A stretch of 64,000 nt of DNA from Streptomyces sp. NBC_00490. GTDB lineage: Bacteria; Actinomycetota; Actinomycetes; Streptomycetales; Streptomycetaceae. The stretch's first letter is position 1, and each line of letters starts with the position of its first letter. Location: contig NZ_CP107869.1 in assembly GCF_036013645.1 (NCBI RefSeq), positions 3,906,001-3,970,000 of the forward strand, written 5' to 3'. A model generated the notes under the pieces. It saw only the letters and a program-made list of their open reading frames with translations, did not search any database and had not been told where the DNA came from. The position numbers and the translations under genes are program-made. Positions 43,793 to 54,497 of the stretch are shown piece after piece.

Positions 43793-44734
43793 ATGAGTCA
43801 CAACCAGCCGGGCCCGTACGGCGGGCAGCCCCAGCAGCCCGGTCCGTACGGTCAGCCGGGCCCGTACGGCCAGCAGCCGCCGCAGGCCCCCCAGCCCGGC
43901 TACGGCTACCCCCAGCAGCCCGCTCAGCCCCAGCAGCCGGGGTACAGCTACCCGCAGCAGCAGGGCGGCGTCCCGCCGCAGACCCCGCCCTACGGCCAGC
44001 AGCCGTACGGTCAGCAGCCCTACACCACCCCGATGCCGCCGGTTCCGGGCGGCGGCGGCAAGAAGAAGCTGGCCATCATCCTCGGCTCGGTGGCAGTCGT
44101 AGCCGTAATCGCCGTGGGCGCGGCCTTCGCCCTCGGCGGCGGGGGTGGCGGCGGAGACGGGTCGGACATCGCGGACGACGGGGCGCACAAGCTGACGACT
44201 CCGGGCACCGTACTCACCGAGTACAAGAAGTCCGACGGCGACAGCGACAGCATGACCAAGGAAGACCTCAAGGACGCCGAGTCGTGGGGTGTCAAGGGTG
44301 CCAAGGACGTCAGCGCCAACTACGAGGTCGCGGACGAGAGCAACCCATTGGGCGGCAAGATGCTGACGTTCGGCGGCGTCTACGGCACCATCGACGACCC
44401 CGAGAAGGCCGTCGACGGCTTCTTCGCCTTCATGAAGAAGGACGCCGGCGAGGAGAACGTCACCTTCGAGGGCAACGCGAAGGAGTACAAGCCCAGTTCG
44501 CTGGAGGGCGCGATCCTGAAGTGCCAGGGCGCCAAGATCGACAACTCCGACGAGACGACGGCCGGCATGGCCAAGGAGATGAAGGTCACGTACTGCGTCT
44601 GGGGTGACCACAGCACGCTCGGCTTCGTGATGCCCATGGAGTACTCGGACATCGCCGCCGGCAAGGCCACGGCCCCCGCGGAGGCCGCCGAGATGACGGC
44701 GAAGCTCCGCAAGGAAGTCCGCGTCAAGGCCTGA
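43793..44734 (+). CDS. Membrane-anchored protein with Pro/Gln/Gly/Tyr-rich cytoplasmic tail
   Basis: 313 aa. Residues 1-90 are low-complexity [13 protein letters not shown] repeats of the kind common in actinobacterial envelope proteins. After GGGKKK comes one transmembrane helix (about 93-115) followed by a poly-Gly linker. An extracellular domain of about 190 residues with a single pair of cysteines (LKCQGA and TYCVWG) completes it. No enzymatic motif. The ATG at 43793 follows GGAGGGG. Type II topology with the repeat tail inside. Function unknown; the exposed domain could sense or bind something at the wall. Confidence 0.8.
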   Translation: MSHNQPGPYGGQPQQPGPYGQPGPYGQQPPQAPQPGYGYPQQPAQPQQPGYSYPQQQGGVPPQTPPYGQQPYGQQPYTTPMPPVPGGGGKKKLAIILGSVAVVAVIAVGAAFALGGGGGGGDGSDIADDGAHKLTTPGTVLTEYKKSDGDSDSMTKEDLKDAESWGVKGAKDVSANYEVADESNPLGGKMLTFGGVYGTIDDPEKAVDGFFAFMKKDAGEENVTFEGNAKEYKPSSLEGAILKCQGAKIDNSDETTAGMAKEMKVTYCVWGDHSTLGFVMPMEYSDIAAGKATAPAEAAEMTAKLRKEVRVKA

Positions 44735-44748
44735 CGTCGCTGAACTGC

Positions 44749-44782
44749 GAAGGGGCCCCGGTCGGTTGACCGGGGCCCCTTC
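44749..44782. terminator. 15-bp perfect hairpin, bidirectional
   Basis: gaaggggccccggtc (44749-44763) and its exact complement (44768-44782) flank a ggtt loop between the convergent stops at 44734 and 44807. Confidence 0.92.
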
Positions 44783-44806
44783 GTTCGTCCGTGTGTACCG
44801 CGGCTG

Positions 44807-46096
<1,290 letters not shown>

Positions 46097-46274
46097 GGTG
46101 TGCTTCCCCTTCGCCTGGGAGACGCCTAGGTCCAGCGGCTCCTGGTGCTGCCTTATTCCGACGGTACCTTGCCGGGCCCCCCGTTCGGGCCCCCCTTGGC
46201 GCGGTTCACTTTGACGTGCAGCGTGTCAAAGCACACGAACCGGACCAAGGGGCGGCAGACAATACAGCCTCCGA

Positions 46275-46955
46275 CTAGCGGACGGCTGCGTTGTTCATCT
46301 TCCGAGTGGAGATGATCTGGTCGATCAGACCGTAGGAGAGCGCCTCCTCGGCCGTGAGGATCTTGTCGCGCTCGATGTCCTCGCGGATCTTCTCGATCGG
46401 CGTGGTCGAGTGCTTGGCCAGCATCTCCTCCAGCTGCGCGCGCATCCGGAGGATTTCGTTGGCGGCGATCTCCAGGTCGGAGACCTGACCGCGACCGGTC
46501 TCGCTGTAGGGCTGGTGGATCAGCACACGCGCGTTCGGCAGCGCCATGCGCTTGCCCGGCGTACCGGCGGCCAGCAGGATGGCCGCGGCGGAGGCCGCCT
46601 GCCCCATGCAGACCGTCTGGACGTCCGGCTTCACGAACTGCATCGTGTCGTAGATCGCCGTCAGCGCGGTGAAGGAGCCGCCGGGGCTGTTGATGTAGAC
46701 CGAGATGTCACGGTCCGGGTCCATCGACTCCAGGCACAGCAGCTGCGCCATGACGTCGTTGGCGGAGGCGTCGTCGATCTGGACGCCGAGGAAGATCACG
46801 CGCTCTTCGAACAGCTTCGCGTACGGGTCGTACTCACGAACGCCCTGCGAGGTGCGCTCGACGAAGCGCGGGATGACGTAGCGGGACTCCGCGGAGGGGC
46901 CCGTGTACTCGGCGCGCGTGCGGTCGTACAGGCCGCTGCCGGGGTGGTCGTTCAC
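46275..46955 (-). CDS. clpP2: Clp protease proteolytic subunit 2
   Basis: 226 aa. Serine peptidase with GQAASAAAI (Ser122) and LIHQPY (His147); the Asp lies in [10 protein letters not shown]. The N-terminal 45 residues include a propeptide-like region ([20 protein letters not shown]) removed in related actinobacterial ClpP2. GTG start with GGAG 7 nt upstream. It follows clpP1 by 52 nt and is surely co-transcribed; in actinobacteria the two subunits form a mixed ClpP1P2 barrel. Confidence 0.96.
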   Translation of the reverse strand: MNDHPGSGLYDRTRAEYTGPSAESRYVIPRFVERTSQGVREYDPYAKLFEERVIFLGVQIDDASANDVMAQLLCLESMDPDRDISVYINSPGGSFTALTAIYDTMQFVKPDVQTVCMGQAASAAAILLAAGTPGKRMALPNARVLIHQPYSETGRGQVSDLEIAANEILRMRAQLEEMLAKHSTTPIEKIREDIERDKILTAEEALSYGLIDQIISTRKMNNAAVR

Positions 46956-47007
46956 TTTCTGTCTCCTAGAGGCTGAGGCGGTCGGCTAAGGGGCTTGCAG
47001 GGGGGTC

Positions 47008-47625
47008 TCAGGCCCCGGTGCCGCCGCCGCCCGGCATGTTGGCGGCCGTGGTGATGACCTCGTCGATGAGGCCGTACTCCTTGGCCTCCTCGGCGTCGAA
47101 CCAGCGGTCGCGGTCGGAGGCGCGGGTGATCTCCTCGAACGACTGACCGGTGTGCTGGGAGGTCAGCTCCGCCATGCGCTTCTTGGTGTGCAGCAGCCGC
47201 TCGGCGTGGATCTTGATGTCCGAGGCCGAACCGGCGAGGCCGGCGGACGGCTGGTGGATCAGGATCTCGGCGTTCGGCAGCGCGAAGCGCTTGCCGGGGG
47301 TGCCGGCGCTGAGCAGGAACTGGCCCATGGAGGCGGCGAGGCCCATGGCGATCGTCACCACGTCGTTCTTGATGTACTGCATGGTGTCGTAGATCGCCAT
47401 ACCGGCCGTGATCGAACCGCCCGGGCTGTTGATGTAGAGGTAGATGTCCTTGTCCGGGTCCGCGGCAAGGAGCAGCAGCTGTGCGGTGATCTTGTTCGCG
47501 ATGTCGTCGTCGACCGGCTGGCCGAGGAAGATGATCCGCTCGCCAAGCAGCCGGTTGTAGACCTGGTCGCCGAGGCCACCACCGATGGAAGGCTCGCCGG
47601 CGGCGGAGGGCATCAGATTCGTCAC
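47008..47625 (-). CDS. clpP1: Clp protease proteolytic subunit 1
   Basis: 205 aa. [11 protein letters not shown] (Ser99), LIHQPSAG (His124) and the [18 protein letters not shown]-terminal part are typical. GTG start with AGGTGG 6 nt before it. First gene of clpP1-clpP2. In Streptomyces this operon is activated by ClgR; a matching half-palindromic site lies about 150 nt upstream. A short Gly-rich tail ([10 protein letters not shown]) ends it. Confidence 0.96.
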   Translation of the reverse strand: MTNLMPSAAGEPSIGGGLGDQVYNRLLGERIIFLGQPVDDDIANKITAQLLLLAADPDKDIYLYINSPGGSITAGMAIYDTMQYIKNDVVTIAMGLAASMGQFLLSAGTPGKRFALPNAEILIHQPSAGLAGSASDIKIHAERLLHTKKRMAELTSQHTGQSFEEITRASDRDRWFDAEEAKEYGLIDEVITTAANMPGGGGTGA

Positions 47626-47777
47626 GTATCCACCTGCTCGTCTTACGACGGCGCCGGGCCGTCTTCACGTGTTCCCTGCGTGTTCCCTGCGGGGCTGGAG
47701 CCGCTCGGGACTCCACTCCCCTCGTATTCATGGACCCTAACGCGCTGGTCCCTTCGGGGAATCCCGCAAAGGGGGCT

Positions 47778-47791
47778 GTTCGCCGGGGGCG
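47778..47791 (-). promoter_or_regulatory. Candidate ClgR operator upstream of clpP1
   Basis: GTTCGC (47778-47783), 5 nt, GCG (47789-47791) fits the ClgR recognition pattern GTTCGC-N5-GCG as I know it. It lies 153-166 nt upstream of the clpP1 start. Family knowledge: ClgR activates clpP1 and lon in Streptomyces. No second site or clear -10/-35 was identified. The remaining 47626-47970 contains only this site, a repeat end and the tig terminator. Confidence 0.5.
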
Positions 47792-47865
47792 TAGCGCGGG
47801 ATGCCTTCGGCGGGTGGGCCATTGCCTACTCGCCGTGGCTGTGCTGCGCGTGACCGGCTGAGGGT

Positions 47866-47905
47866 CGTACGGGGCTTGTCGCGCAGCTCCCCGCGCCCCC
47901 GGGTA
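47866..47905. repeat. Short Streptomyces-type interspersed element
   Basis: gtcgtacggggcttgtcgcgcagctccccgcgcccccggg resembles the ccccgcgcccc end of the element at 40155-40256 and of common Streptomyces intergenic repeats. It lies between tig and the clpP1 promoter region. No coding potential. Confidence 0.4.
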
Positions 47906-47910
47906 GGAAA

Positions 47911-47942
47911 ACGGGCCCCGGGTCATGAGTGACCCGGAGCCC
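47911..47942 (-). terminator. 14-bp hairpin terminator after tig
   Basis: cgggccccgggtca (47911-47924) pairs with tgacccggagcccg (47929-47942) with one mismatch and a tgag loop, 28 nt past the tig stop. Confidence 0.85.
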
Positions 47943-47970
47943 GCCCTACAGCCTGCTAGGCGCCGTGGGC

Positions 47971-49371
47971 TCAGCCCTCGGTCTTCTCCGCGTCGGCGTC
48001 CGTGGCGTCCGCCTCCGTGGCCTCGGCGGCGACGTCGGCGGCCGGCTCGACCTCGTCCTCGTCGTCCAGGTCGATGACCTCGCCGTTGGTGTCCTTCACC
48101 GTGGCGGCCTCGACCACGACGGCCAGGGCCTTGCCGCGGGCGACCTCGCCGACCAGGAGCGGAACCTGGCCGCCCTCGACGACCGCCTGGGCGAACTGGT
48201 CGGGGGACATGCCCGAGGAAGCGGCGCGCCGCATGAGGTGCTCGGTGAGCTCCTCCTGGTTGACGTTCAGCTTCTCGCGCTTGACCAGCTCGTCGAGGAC
48301 GAACTGGGTCTTGATGCCCTTGACCGCGGCGTCCTTGGTCTCGGCCTCGAACTCCTCGACCGTCTTGCCCTGGATCTCGAGGTACTTCTCGAGGTCGAGG
48401 CCCATCTGGCCGAGCTGGTGGTGCTCGAGGTTGTGCTTACGGGTGTTGACCTCGTCCTCGAGCAGCTTCTCGGGGACCGGGACCTCGACCAGCTCGAGCA
48501 GCTTCTCCAGGACGCGCTCCTGGGCCTGCGTGGCCTGGTCGTACTGCTTCATGTTCTCGAGGCGCTTGCGGCTGTCGGCCCTGAGCTCCTCGAGGGTGTC
48601 GAACTCGGAGGCGAGCTGCGCGAACTCGTCGTCCAGCTCGGGCAGTTCGCGGGCGGCGACCTGGGTGACCTTGACGGTGACCTCGGACTCCTTGCCGGCC
48701 GCGGAGCCGCCCTTGAGCTCGGAGGTGAAGGTGGCCTCGCCACCGGCCTCCAGGCCCTTCACGGCGTCGTCGATGCCCTCGAGGAGCTCGCCGGAGCCGA
48801 TGGTGTACGAGACACCGCTGGCGATGCCGTCCTCGAGCACCTCTCCGTCGACCTTGGCCTCCAGGTCGATCGTGACGACGTCGCCGTCCTCGGCGGCGCG
48901 CTCGACCGGGGAGGTGGAGGCGAAGCGCTCACGGAGCTGCTCCACCGACTTCTCGATGTCCTCTTCGCTCACCTCGACGGCGTCGACCTCGACCTCGATG
49001 GAGGAGAAGTCCTCGGGGAGCTCCAGGGACGGGCGGATGTCGACCTCGGCGGTGAAGTTCAGCGTGTCGCCGTCCTTCAGCTCGGTGATGTCGACCTCGG
49101 GCTGGCCCAGGACGTCAAGCTCGGCCTCGTTGACCGCTTCGGTGTAGAACTTCGGAAGCGCGTCGTTGACGGCCTCCTCCAGCACTGCACCACGACCGAA
49201 CCGCTGGTCGATGACACGGGCCGGGATCTTGCCCTTACGGAAGCCCTTCACCGTGACCTGCTGGTTGATCTTCTTGTACGCCGCGTCGAGGCTGTCCTTG
49301 AGCTCCTCGAAGGGCACCTCGACAGTGAGCCGAACCCGAGTCGGGTTCAGGGTCTCCACGGCGCTCTTCAC
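47971..49371 (-). CDS. tig: Trigger factor (ribosome-associated chaperone/PPIase)
   Basis: 466 aa. The N-terminal ribosome-binding domain has [19 protein letters not shown] (about 45), the signature loop. The FKBP-type isomerase domain follows at about 150-235 ([37 protein letters not shown]), then a helical C-terminal cradle. A very acidic tail of about 40 residues ends the protein, as in other actinobacteria. The GTG at 49371 follows GGAG 8 nt away; longer readings are unlikely. Gene order tig-clpP1-clpP2-clpX is widely conserved. Confidence 0.97.
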   Translation of the reverse strand: MKSAVETLNPTRVRLTVEVPFEELKDSLDAAYKKINQQVTVKGFRKGKIPARVIDQRFGRGAVLEEAVNDALPKFYTEAVNEAELDVLGQPEVDITELKDGDTLNFTAEVDIRPSLELPEDFSSIEVEVDAVEVSEEDIEKSVEQLRERFASTSPVERAAEDGDVVTIDLEAKVDGEVLEDGIASGVSYTIGSGELLEGIDDAVKGLEAGGEATFTSELKGGSAAGKESEVTVKVTQVAARELPELDDEFAQLASEFDTLEELRADSRKRLENMKQYDQATQAQERVLEKLLELVEVPVPEKLLEDEVNTRKHNLEHHQLGQMGLDLEKYLEIQGKTVEEFEAETKDAAVKGIKTQFVLDELVKREKLNVNQEELTEHLMRRAASSGMSPDQFAQAVVEGGQVPLLVGEVARGKALAVVVEAATVKDTNGEVIDLDDEDEVEPAADVAAEATEADATDADAEKTEG

Positions 49372-49563
49372 GGTTCGGTCTCCTTGTGGCTGACTTCTTG
49401 GATTCTGCCGGGGCCAGAACGGCTCCGGCGGATTAGCCGCCCTGAGGACCATCAGACGAGAGACACACGGGCGCGCAGCTTGCATAGTAACCGCAGCGGC
49501 TACACGCCCCAAAAGGCGATCAAGCCAGGTGATCGCGAAGGTGGCCGCCAATGGCCGGTCACA

Positions 49564-49640
49564 TGGTCGGGGTGGCGGGATTTGAACCCACGGCCTTCCG
49601 CTCCCAAAGCGGACGCGCTACCAAGCTGCGCCACACCCCG
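49564..49640 (-). tRNA. tRNA-Pro (anticodon UGG)
   Basis: The minus strand folds into a full cloverleaf. The acceptor is CGGGGTG/CACCCCG, the anticodon stem TCCGC/GCGGA encloses loop TTTGGGA (anticodon TGG), and the T-loop is GGTTCAAATCC. Discriminator A is at 49567, and ACCA continues to 49564, so the 3' CCA is encoded. Confidence 0.97.
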
Positions 49641-49770
49641 TCTGGTGCGACACGTAGGGTACATGCCCGCAGGCAGTGGGGCCGCCGCATTTACGGGGTG
49701 TGCGGCGAGGGGCCCCGACCCGCTACGATGCCTTCTGTGCCGCGGTCATCTGACCTGCGGCGCGTCCTGT

Positions 49771-49841
49771 GCGGGCGTAGCTCAATGGTAGAGCCCTAGT
49801 CTTCCAAACTAGCTACGCGGGTTCGATTCCCGTCGCCCGCT
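49771..49841 (+). tRNA. tRNA-Gly (anticodon UCC)
   Basis: 71-nt cloverleaf. Acceptor GCGGGCG/CGCCCGC, D-arm GCTCAATGGTAGAGC, anticodon stem CTAGT/ACTAG around CTTCCAA (anticodon TCC), T-loop GGTTCGATTCC, discriminator T. CCA is not encoded. Confidence 0.97.
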
Positions 49842-49848
49842 CTGTACG

Positions 49849-49884
49849 GCAAAGGGCCCGGTTCCTCGGAACCGGGCCCTTTGC
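49849..49884. terminator. 17-bp perfect hairpin
   Basis: gcaaagggcccggttcc (49849-49865) and its exact complement (49868-49884) almost abut. It serves both tRNA-Gly on plus and the kinase gene ending at 49896 on minus. Confidence 0.93.
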
Positions 49885-49895
49885 GTGTCGTGCGG

Positions 49896-52058
49896 TCAGA
49901 GGGTGCGTACGTCCACGGTGTAAGCCGACCGGATGCCGTACGCCACATAGAGGGCGTCGCCTACGAGGACCGGTGGGGCGACCATGTCGGGGAAGTCGAC
50001 GGTGCCGCTGTCGTCGCGGCCTCCGAGGGTGGCTTCGACGGCGCCGGTGGCCAGGTCGAGGACGGCCAGGCGGCCGCTGATGGAGGAGAGGTAGAGGCGG
50101 GTGGCCGAGGCGGTGGGCGGGCCCGCCTGTTCCACTCCGGAGTCGCTCTCCCAGAGCTGTCTGCCGCTCTGCGGGTCGACCGCGCGGACACCGCCGCTGG
50201 CGAGCGTGAAGTAGAGCCGGCCGCGCAGCACGGTGGGGGTCGAGCCCTCCGGCTGGGTCGCGGACAGCCGTACGGTCGTCAGGACGTGGGACGCGGCGTT
50301 GATCAGGGTCATCGTCCGGTGCGCGCCGGTCGTGCCGAGCACGATCAGGCGTCCGTCGGCCTGCCCGACGATGTCCTTGTCGCCCGCGACGTCGATGGTC
50401 CAGCGGGCCCGGCCGGTGGCCGGGTCGAGCTGCGCGATGTGCGTGTCGCCGGCGGTGTCGTCGTTCCACTTCTGGCAGACCAGGTACGCCTGCCGGGCCG
50501 CGCTGCGCAGCAGGCAGATCTGTTCGTTGGGCTTGGGGATCTTCTGCTTCCAGCGGACCGTGCCGTCGTCGGCGTCGAGCAGGGCGAACTGGTCCCCCCG
50601 CTTGCCGTAGAGGGTGATCACGCCTTCGGGTACGGCGACGGAGGCGCCCTGGTCGCTGGAGGGCTCCGCGGCCTCCTCGCCGTCGCCGGTGACCGTCTTC
50701 CAGATCACCTTGCCGGTCCCGGCGTCCAGGGACTGGACCGTGTAGCGGGTCGCGGTGGACCCGTCGTCGCCGCCGACGGCCCGGTCGTCGGCGCCGTAGG
50801 CGTACACACGGCCGTCGCGGGTGCCGATGATCGTGCCCCCGCCGGAGCTGCTGCTGCTGCCGACGTCGTCCGCCGTCCCGTCGATGGGCAGGCTCCAGGT
50901 GTTGCGGCCGTCCGCCAGGGCGAAGCGGGTGGCGAGGATCTCGTCGCCCGCGCAGACCAGGGATGTGCCGCCGGCGGCGACGCAGCGGTTGAAGGGGGCG
51001 CCTGCGCCTATCGGATCCTTGTCGAGGCTCGGCTCCTTCGCCTGCTTGCGCCATTCCTCCCAGCCGGCCGGCAGGTTGCCCGGGGAGGCCGGGTCGTCAC
51101 CGGTGAGGGCGACGGTCGTGGTGGCCGCCGCCGCGAGGGCCAGGGCGCCTGCCGCGGCGGCCAGCCAGAGGCGTCTGCGGCGGGGGCGGCGGAGCTTGCC
51201 CGCGTCGACCGCGGTCGGGGTGTCGTCCGTGGGTCCGGGGGCCGGCCAGTCGCCGTTCCTCAGCAGCCGCAGCAACTCGTCCGCCGTGGGGCGGGACTTG
51301 GGCTCCTTCTCCAGACAGAGGCGGACGAAGGGGAGCAACTCGGCCGGGACGTCGTCGAGTTCGGGGTCGCCCTCGACCACGCGGATCGCCGTCTCGTAGG
51401 GGCTCGGGCTGTCGAAGGGGCCCCGGCCCGAGGCGGCGAACGCGACCACCGCGCCCAGCGAGAAGATGTCGGCCGCCGGGCCCACGTCCTGGGGAGCGGA
51501 GAACTGTTCCGGGGACATGAAGGGCGGGGTGCCCATCACGCGGCCGGTCTGGGTGAGGACGTCGGAGGCGGCGAACTCGGTGGCGCGGGAGATACCGAAG
51601 TCGATGACGCGGGGGCCGTCGTCGGCGAGCATCACATTGGCCGGCTTCAGGTCGCGGTGGACCACGCCCGCGCGGTGGATGTCGCGGATGGCCTCCGCCA
51701 GGCCCGCGGCGAGTTCACGGAGCCGGGGAAGCGGCAGCGGGCCGTGGTCGCGTATGTGGCGGCCGAGGTCCGCACCCGGTATGTAGAGCGTGGCCATCCA
51801 GGGGCGCGGCGCGTCGGCGTCCGCGTCCACGACAGGGGCCGTGAAGGCGCCGCTGACCTGACGGGCGGCGGCCACCTCACGGCGGAACCGGGCACGGAAC
51901 TCGTCGTCGTCCGCGTACTGACCGTGCACCACCTTGACCGCGAGACGCCGGCCGGAGGCGGAGCGGGCGAGGTAGACCACGCCCATGCCGCCGCTGCCCA
52001 GACGGTCCTCGATGCGGTAACCGCCCGCCTCCGCCGGGTCCGAGTCGCGCAGCACCAT
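49896..52058 (-). CDS. Receptor-type Ser/Thr protein kinase with PQQ-like beta-propeller sensor
   Basis: 720 aa. Cytoplasmic Hanks-type kinase (14-270): glycine loop GSGGMGVVYLA, K42, HRDLKPAN (134-141), DFG (153-155) and GTPPFMSPEQ activation/APE region. A basic RRPRRRR juxtamembrane block is followed by one transmembrane helix (about 297-318). The outside part (about 330-720) is a PQQ-type beta-propeller with repeats such as DAGTGKVIWKTVTG, DADDGTVRWKQKI and DPQSGRQLWESD. No PASTA repeats. Signal and substrate unknown. Convergent with tRNA-Gly; it ends just after the shared hairpin. Confidence 0.94.
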   Translation of the reverse strand: MVLRDSDPAEAGGYRIEDRLGSGGMGVVYLARSASGRRLAVKVVHGQYADDDEFRARFRREVAAARQVSGAFTAPVVDADADAPRPWMATLYIPGADLGRHIRDHGPLPLPRLRELAAGLAEAIRDIHRAGVVHRDLKPANVMLADDGPRVIDFGISRATEFAASDVLTQTGRVMGTPPFMSPEQFSAPQDVGPAADIFSLGAVVAFAASGRGPFDSPSPYETAIRVVEGDPELDDVPAELLPFVRLCLEKEPKSRPTADELLRLLRNGDWPAPGPTDDTPTAVDAGKLRRPRRRRLWLAAAAGALALAAAATTTVALTGDDPASPGNLPAGWEEWRKQAKEPSLDKDPIGAGAPFNRCVAAGGTSLVCAGDEILATRFALADGRNTWSLPIDGTADDVGSSSSSGGGTIIGTRDGRVYAYGADDRAVGGDDGSTATRYTVQSLDAGTGKVIWKTVTGDGEEAAEPSSDQGASVAVPEGVITLYGKRGDQFALLDADDGTVRWKQKIPKPNEQICLLRSAARQAYLVCQKWNDDTAGDTHIAQLDPATGRARWTIDVAGDKDIVGQADGRLIVLGTTGAHRTMTLINAASHVLTTVRLSATQPEGSTPTVLRGRLYFTLASGGVRAVDPQSGRQLWESDSGVEQAGPPTASATRLYLSSISGRLAVLDLATGAVEATLGGRDDSGTVDFPDMVAPPVLVGDALYVAYGIRSAYTVDVRTL

Positions 52059-52133
52059 CCCCGTAGGCCCCCCTGTAGCCCTCTCCGGCCCCCGTGACCG
52101 GACGGATCAGCCTAGCTTCACGGGTCAACGGGG

Positions 52134-52328
52134 TCAGAACTGGATCGAGTTGATGGTCTCCGCTATCGAGTTGAGGAAGCGCTGGATGTCGTCGGCCATG
52201 CCCGTCGAGGCGAGAAAGAAGCCGAACAGCACGGCCACGACGGCAGGTCCGGCCTTGAGGGATCCGCCACGGATCAACACCACCAAGATGATCGCCAACA
52301 GCAGTACCACTGACAGCGAAATGGCCAC
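52134..52328 (-). CDS. 64-aa membrane protein
   Basis: 64 aa: hydrophobic 1-20 (ISLSVVLLLAIILVVLIRGG), a second hydrophobic segment (about 28-43, VVAVLFGFFLASTG), then an amphipathic end (DDIQRFLNSIAETINSI). GTG at 52328 with GAGGGTG upstream. I recall near-identical small proteins across streptomycetes, some beside DNA-transfer genes, but no function is assigned. It lies 75 nt upstream of the kinase gene on the same strand. Confidence 0.7.
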   Translation of the reverse strand: MAISLSVVLLLAIILVVLIRGGSLKAGPAVVAVLFGFFLASTGMADDIQRFLNSIAETINSIQF

Positions 52329-52839
52329 AACAGATCACACCCTCGGTCGGTCCGCTCTCCCGGCCCGGGGATGCCAGCCCCGCGCACCCCCGCCAGAACC
52401 ATCGTGCCACCAACCAAGCCGCTGTATGCGGCAGGTGATGCATCGTTGACCACACCTGTGCCCGGACTGTGGGACGCCGTCCGGCCGCGCGACCGATCTC
52501 CCGTACCCCGCACATCAATTCGAGAGTGCATCCGCCCAGAGAATTCGACTCGATCGTTTCGCTCTCCACACATCCTGTTCGCAGGTAATTCGAATAATCA
52601 CCGGGCCTACAGGAAGCGGACATTCCGCCGGAGTCGCCTGCTGGTCTTATGCCCTATTTAGTCGGGATGAATCACACCAAGTTGGCGCTTGCTGTGACCA
52701 TATTCCCTCCCCGCCAAGTGTGTTGGCCGTCACGTTCACCGAACGTCAACGGCTCGATTTTCTGGGCACCCGAACCGAATAACCAGGAATGACCTGGCGG
52801 GTTTTACCAAATCCCACAGACAACGCTAGGGTGCCTCAG
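52329..52839. promoter_or_regulatory. Long divergent intergenic region with an inverted repeat
   Basis: 511 nt, AT-richer in 52510-52690, with no convincing open frame. gccgtcacgttc (52726-52737) and gaacgtcaacggc (52741-52753) form an imperfect 12-bp inverted repeat around a 3-nt centre, about 90 nt before the acyltransferase start. This could be an operator or hairpin. Promoters for both flanking genes must lie here, but I cannot assign boxes confidently. Confidence 0.35.
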
Positions 52840-54024
52840 ATGTTCCACGCTGCCTCGTCCCCCGCACGCGGCAGAGCGCCGCTCCCCCCTGCCCAGCCGT
52901 CGGCATCAGGAGTGCCGAGTCCGCGCTCGCCCCTCAAACAGCAGAACGAACAGCCGGCCAAGCCCGCCGGCAAGCAGCGCGACGCGTTCTTCGACAACGC
53001 CAAGTACCTGGCGATCGTGCTGGTGGCCGTCGGTCACGCCTGGGAACCGCTCAAGGGCGACAGCCGCATCCTGGAAGCCGCGTACACCGTCGTGTACTCC
53101 TTCCACATGCCGGCGTTCATCATCATCTCCGGCTTCTTCTCGCGCAGCTTCGACATGCGCCCCGACCGGCTGCGGCGGCTGATCACCGGCGTGGCCGTGC
53201 CCTACATCGTCTTCGAGACCGCCTACGTGCTGTTCGAGCGCATGGCGGGCGACGACCCCGGCAAGGACATCAGCCTGCTCGACCCCTGGTATCTGACCTG
53301 GTTCCTGTGCGCCCTGTTCGTCTGGCGGATGATCACCCCCCTCCTGAAGGCGGTCCGCTGGCCGCTCCCCTTCGCGCTCGGCCTCGCGATGCTGGCGTCC
53401 GTCGCGCCGTCGATCGGTGACGACCTGGACCTGCAGCGGATCCTGCAGTTCCTGCCGTACTTCGTGCTGGGCCTGTGCATGAAGCCCGAGCACTTCCACC
53501 GGGTGCGCACCCGCACGATGCGGATCGTGGCGGTGCCCGTCTTCGCGGCCGCGCTCGCCGTCGGCTGGTGGGCGGTGCCGCGCATGAACACCGCGTGGTT
53601 CTACCACCGGGACTCCGCGCAGGAGTTGGGCGCCCCGTGGTGGGCCGGACCGGTCATGGTGCTCGCGATGTTCGGCTGCTCGCTGCTGCTGACCGCCTGC
53701 TTCTTCGCCTGGGTGCCGCGCCGGAACATGTGGTTCACGGCCCTCGGCGCGGGCACGCTGTACGGCTACCTCCTGCACGGCTTCCTGGTGAAGGCCGGCG
53801 ACTACCAGGGCTGGTTCGACCACCCCTGGCTGCACCACCCGCTCGGCGAGATCGCCGTGAGCGTCCTCGCGGCCGCCGTCGTCACCGTGCTGTGCACCAA
53901 GCCCGTGCAGCGGGTCTTCCGGTTCGCGATGGAGCCGAAGATGGCGTGGGCCTTCAAGCAGGACCCCGCCGAACTGGCCCGGGAACGCCAGAAGCAGGAG
54001 CGCCGCGAGAAGGTTCTCGTCTAG
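52840..54024 (+). CDS. Membrane acyltransferase 3 family protein
   Basis: 394 aa with about 10 transmembrane helices. The N-terminal 55 residues are Pro/Ser-rich and cytoplasmic. RDAFFDNAKYLAIVLVAVGHAWEPL holds the family His in VGHAW. YSFHMPAFIIISGFFSR and the C-terminal YGYLLHGFLVK are typical of Acyltransferase_3, which moves acyl groups onto extracytoplasmic sugars or lipids. A basic coiled C-tail (ELARERQKQERREK) ends it. The ATG at 52840 follows AGGGTG at 8 nt. Substrate unknown; a surface glycan is plausible. Confidence 0.88.
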   Translation: MFHAASSPARGRAPLPPAQPSASGVPSPRSPLKQQNEQPAKPAGKQRDAFFDNAKYLAIVLVAVGHAWEPLKGDSRILEAAYTVVYSFHMPAFIIISGFFSRSFDMRPDRLRRLITGVAVPYIVFETAYVLFERMAGDDPGKDISLLDPWYLTWFLCALFVWRMITPLLKAVRWPLPFALGLAMLASVAPSIGDDLDLQRILQFLPYFVLGLCMKPEHFHRVRTRTMRIVAVPVFAAALAVGWWAVPRMNTAWFYHRDSAQELGAPWWAGPVMVLAMFGCSLLLTACFFAWVPRRNMWFTALGAGTLYGYLLHGFLVKAGDYQGWFDHPWLHHPLGEIAVSVLAAAVVTVLCTKPVQRVFRFAMEPKMAWAFKQDPAELARERQKQERREKVLV

Positions 54025-54041
54025 CCGCTACGACCCCTGCC

Positions 54042-54497
54042 TCACCCCAGACCGAGGAGTGCGCGCATCCGCGCGTACTTCTCGGTCAGTCGTTTCCGGG
54101 TCTCCTCGTCGAGGACCGCCAGGCGCGCCGGGTCGGCGTTGTGCGCCAGGTCCGACTCCTTCACCAGCAGCGCGCCGGGAGTGGCGAGGATGCGCCCCGC
54201 GTACGGCTCGGGCGGCTCCCCCGCCCGCTTGGTGACCGCGAGCACGATGTCCTTCGTACGACGGCTCAGCGCGGCCTCCTCCAGCCAGTGCGCGGAGAGC
54301 GCGTCGTCCTCGACGGCGTCGTGCAGCCAGGCGGCCGCGATCTGCTCGGCGTCGCCGCCCCGCGCACGCACCCCCTCGGCCACCGCCCGGAGATGTTCGG
54401 CGTAGGGCCGGCCCGCCTTGTCGGTCTGGCCCTCGTGGGCGGCGCGGGCGAGGGCTTCGACCTCGGTCGGGGTCAGGGTGCGCGGTGCGTCGGTCAC
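54042..54497 (-). CDS. Small HD-domain hydrolase
   Basis: 151 aa. HD metal site: H35 in PYAEHLRAVAEG, H59-D60 in AAWLHDAVEDD, and D in KESDLAHNAD. This is the layout of stand-alone SpoT-like/MESH-type hydrolases, so the substrate may be (p)ppGpp or another nucleotide; no synthetase domain is present. The GTG at 54497 overlaps the ABC permease stop (GTGA), implying translational coupling, as no proper ribosome binding site fits. It converges with the acyltransferase, with 17 nt between stops. Confidence 0.82.
   Translation of the reverse strand: MTDAPRTLTPTEVEALARAAHEGQTDKAGRPYAEHLRAVAEGVRARGGDAEQIAAAWLHDAVEDDALSAHWLEEAALSRRTKDIVLAVTKRAGEPPEPYAGRILATPGALLVKESDLAHNADPARLAVLDEETRKRLTEKYARMRALLGLG

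Noticed and set aside
46209..46231. ctttgac/gtcaaag hairpin upstream of clpX as terminator of clpP2
   Set aside because: Only 7 bp with a 9-nt loop and no GC-rich core; too weak to call.
49564..49841. tRNA genes as phage or ICE attachment sites
   Set aside because: No integrase, no duplicated tRNA 3' end and no mobile genes are nearby.
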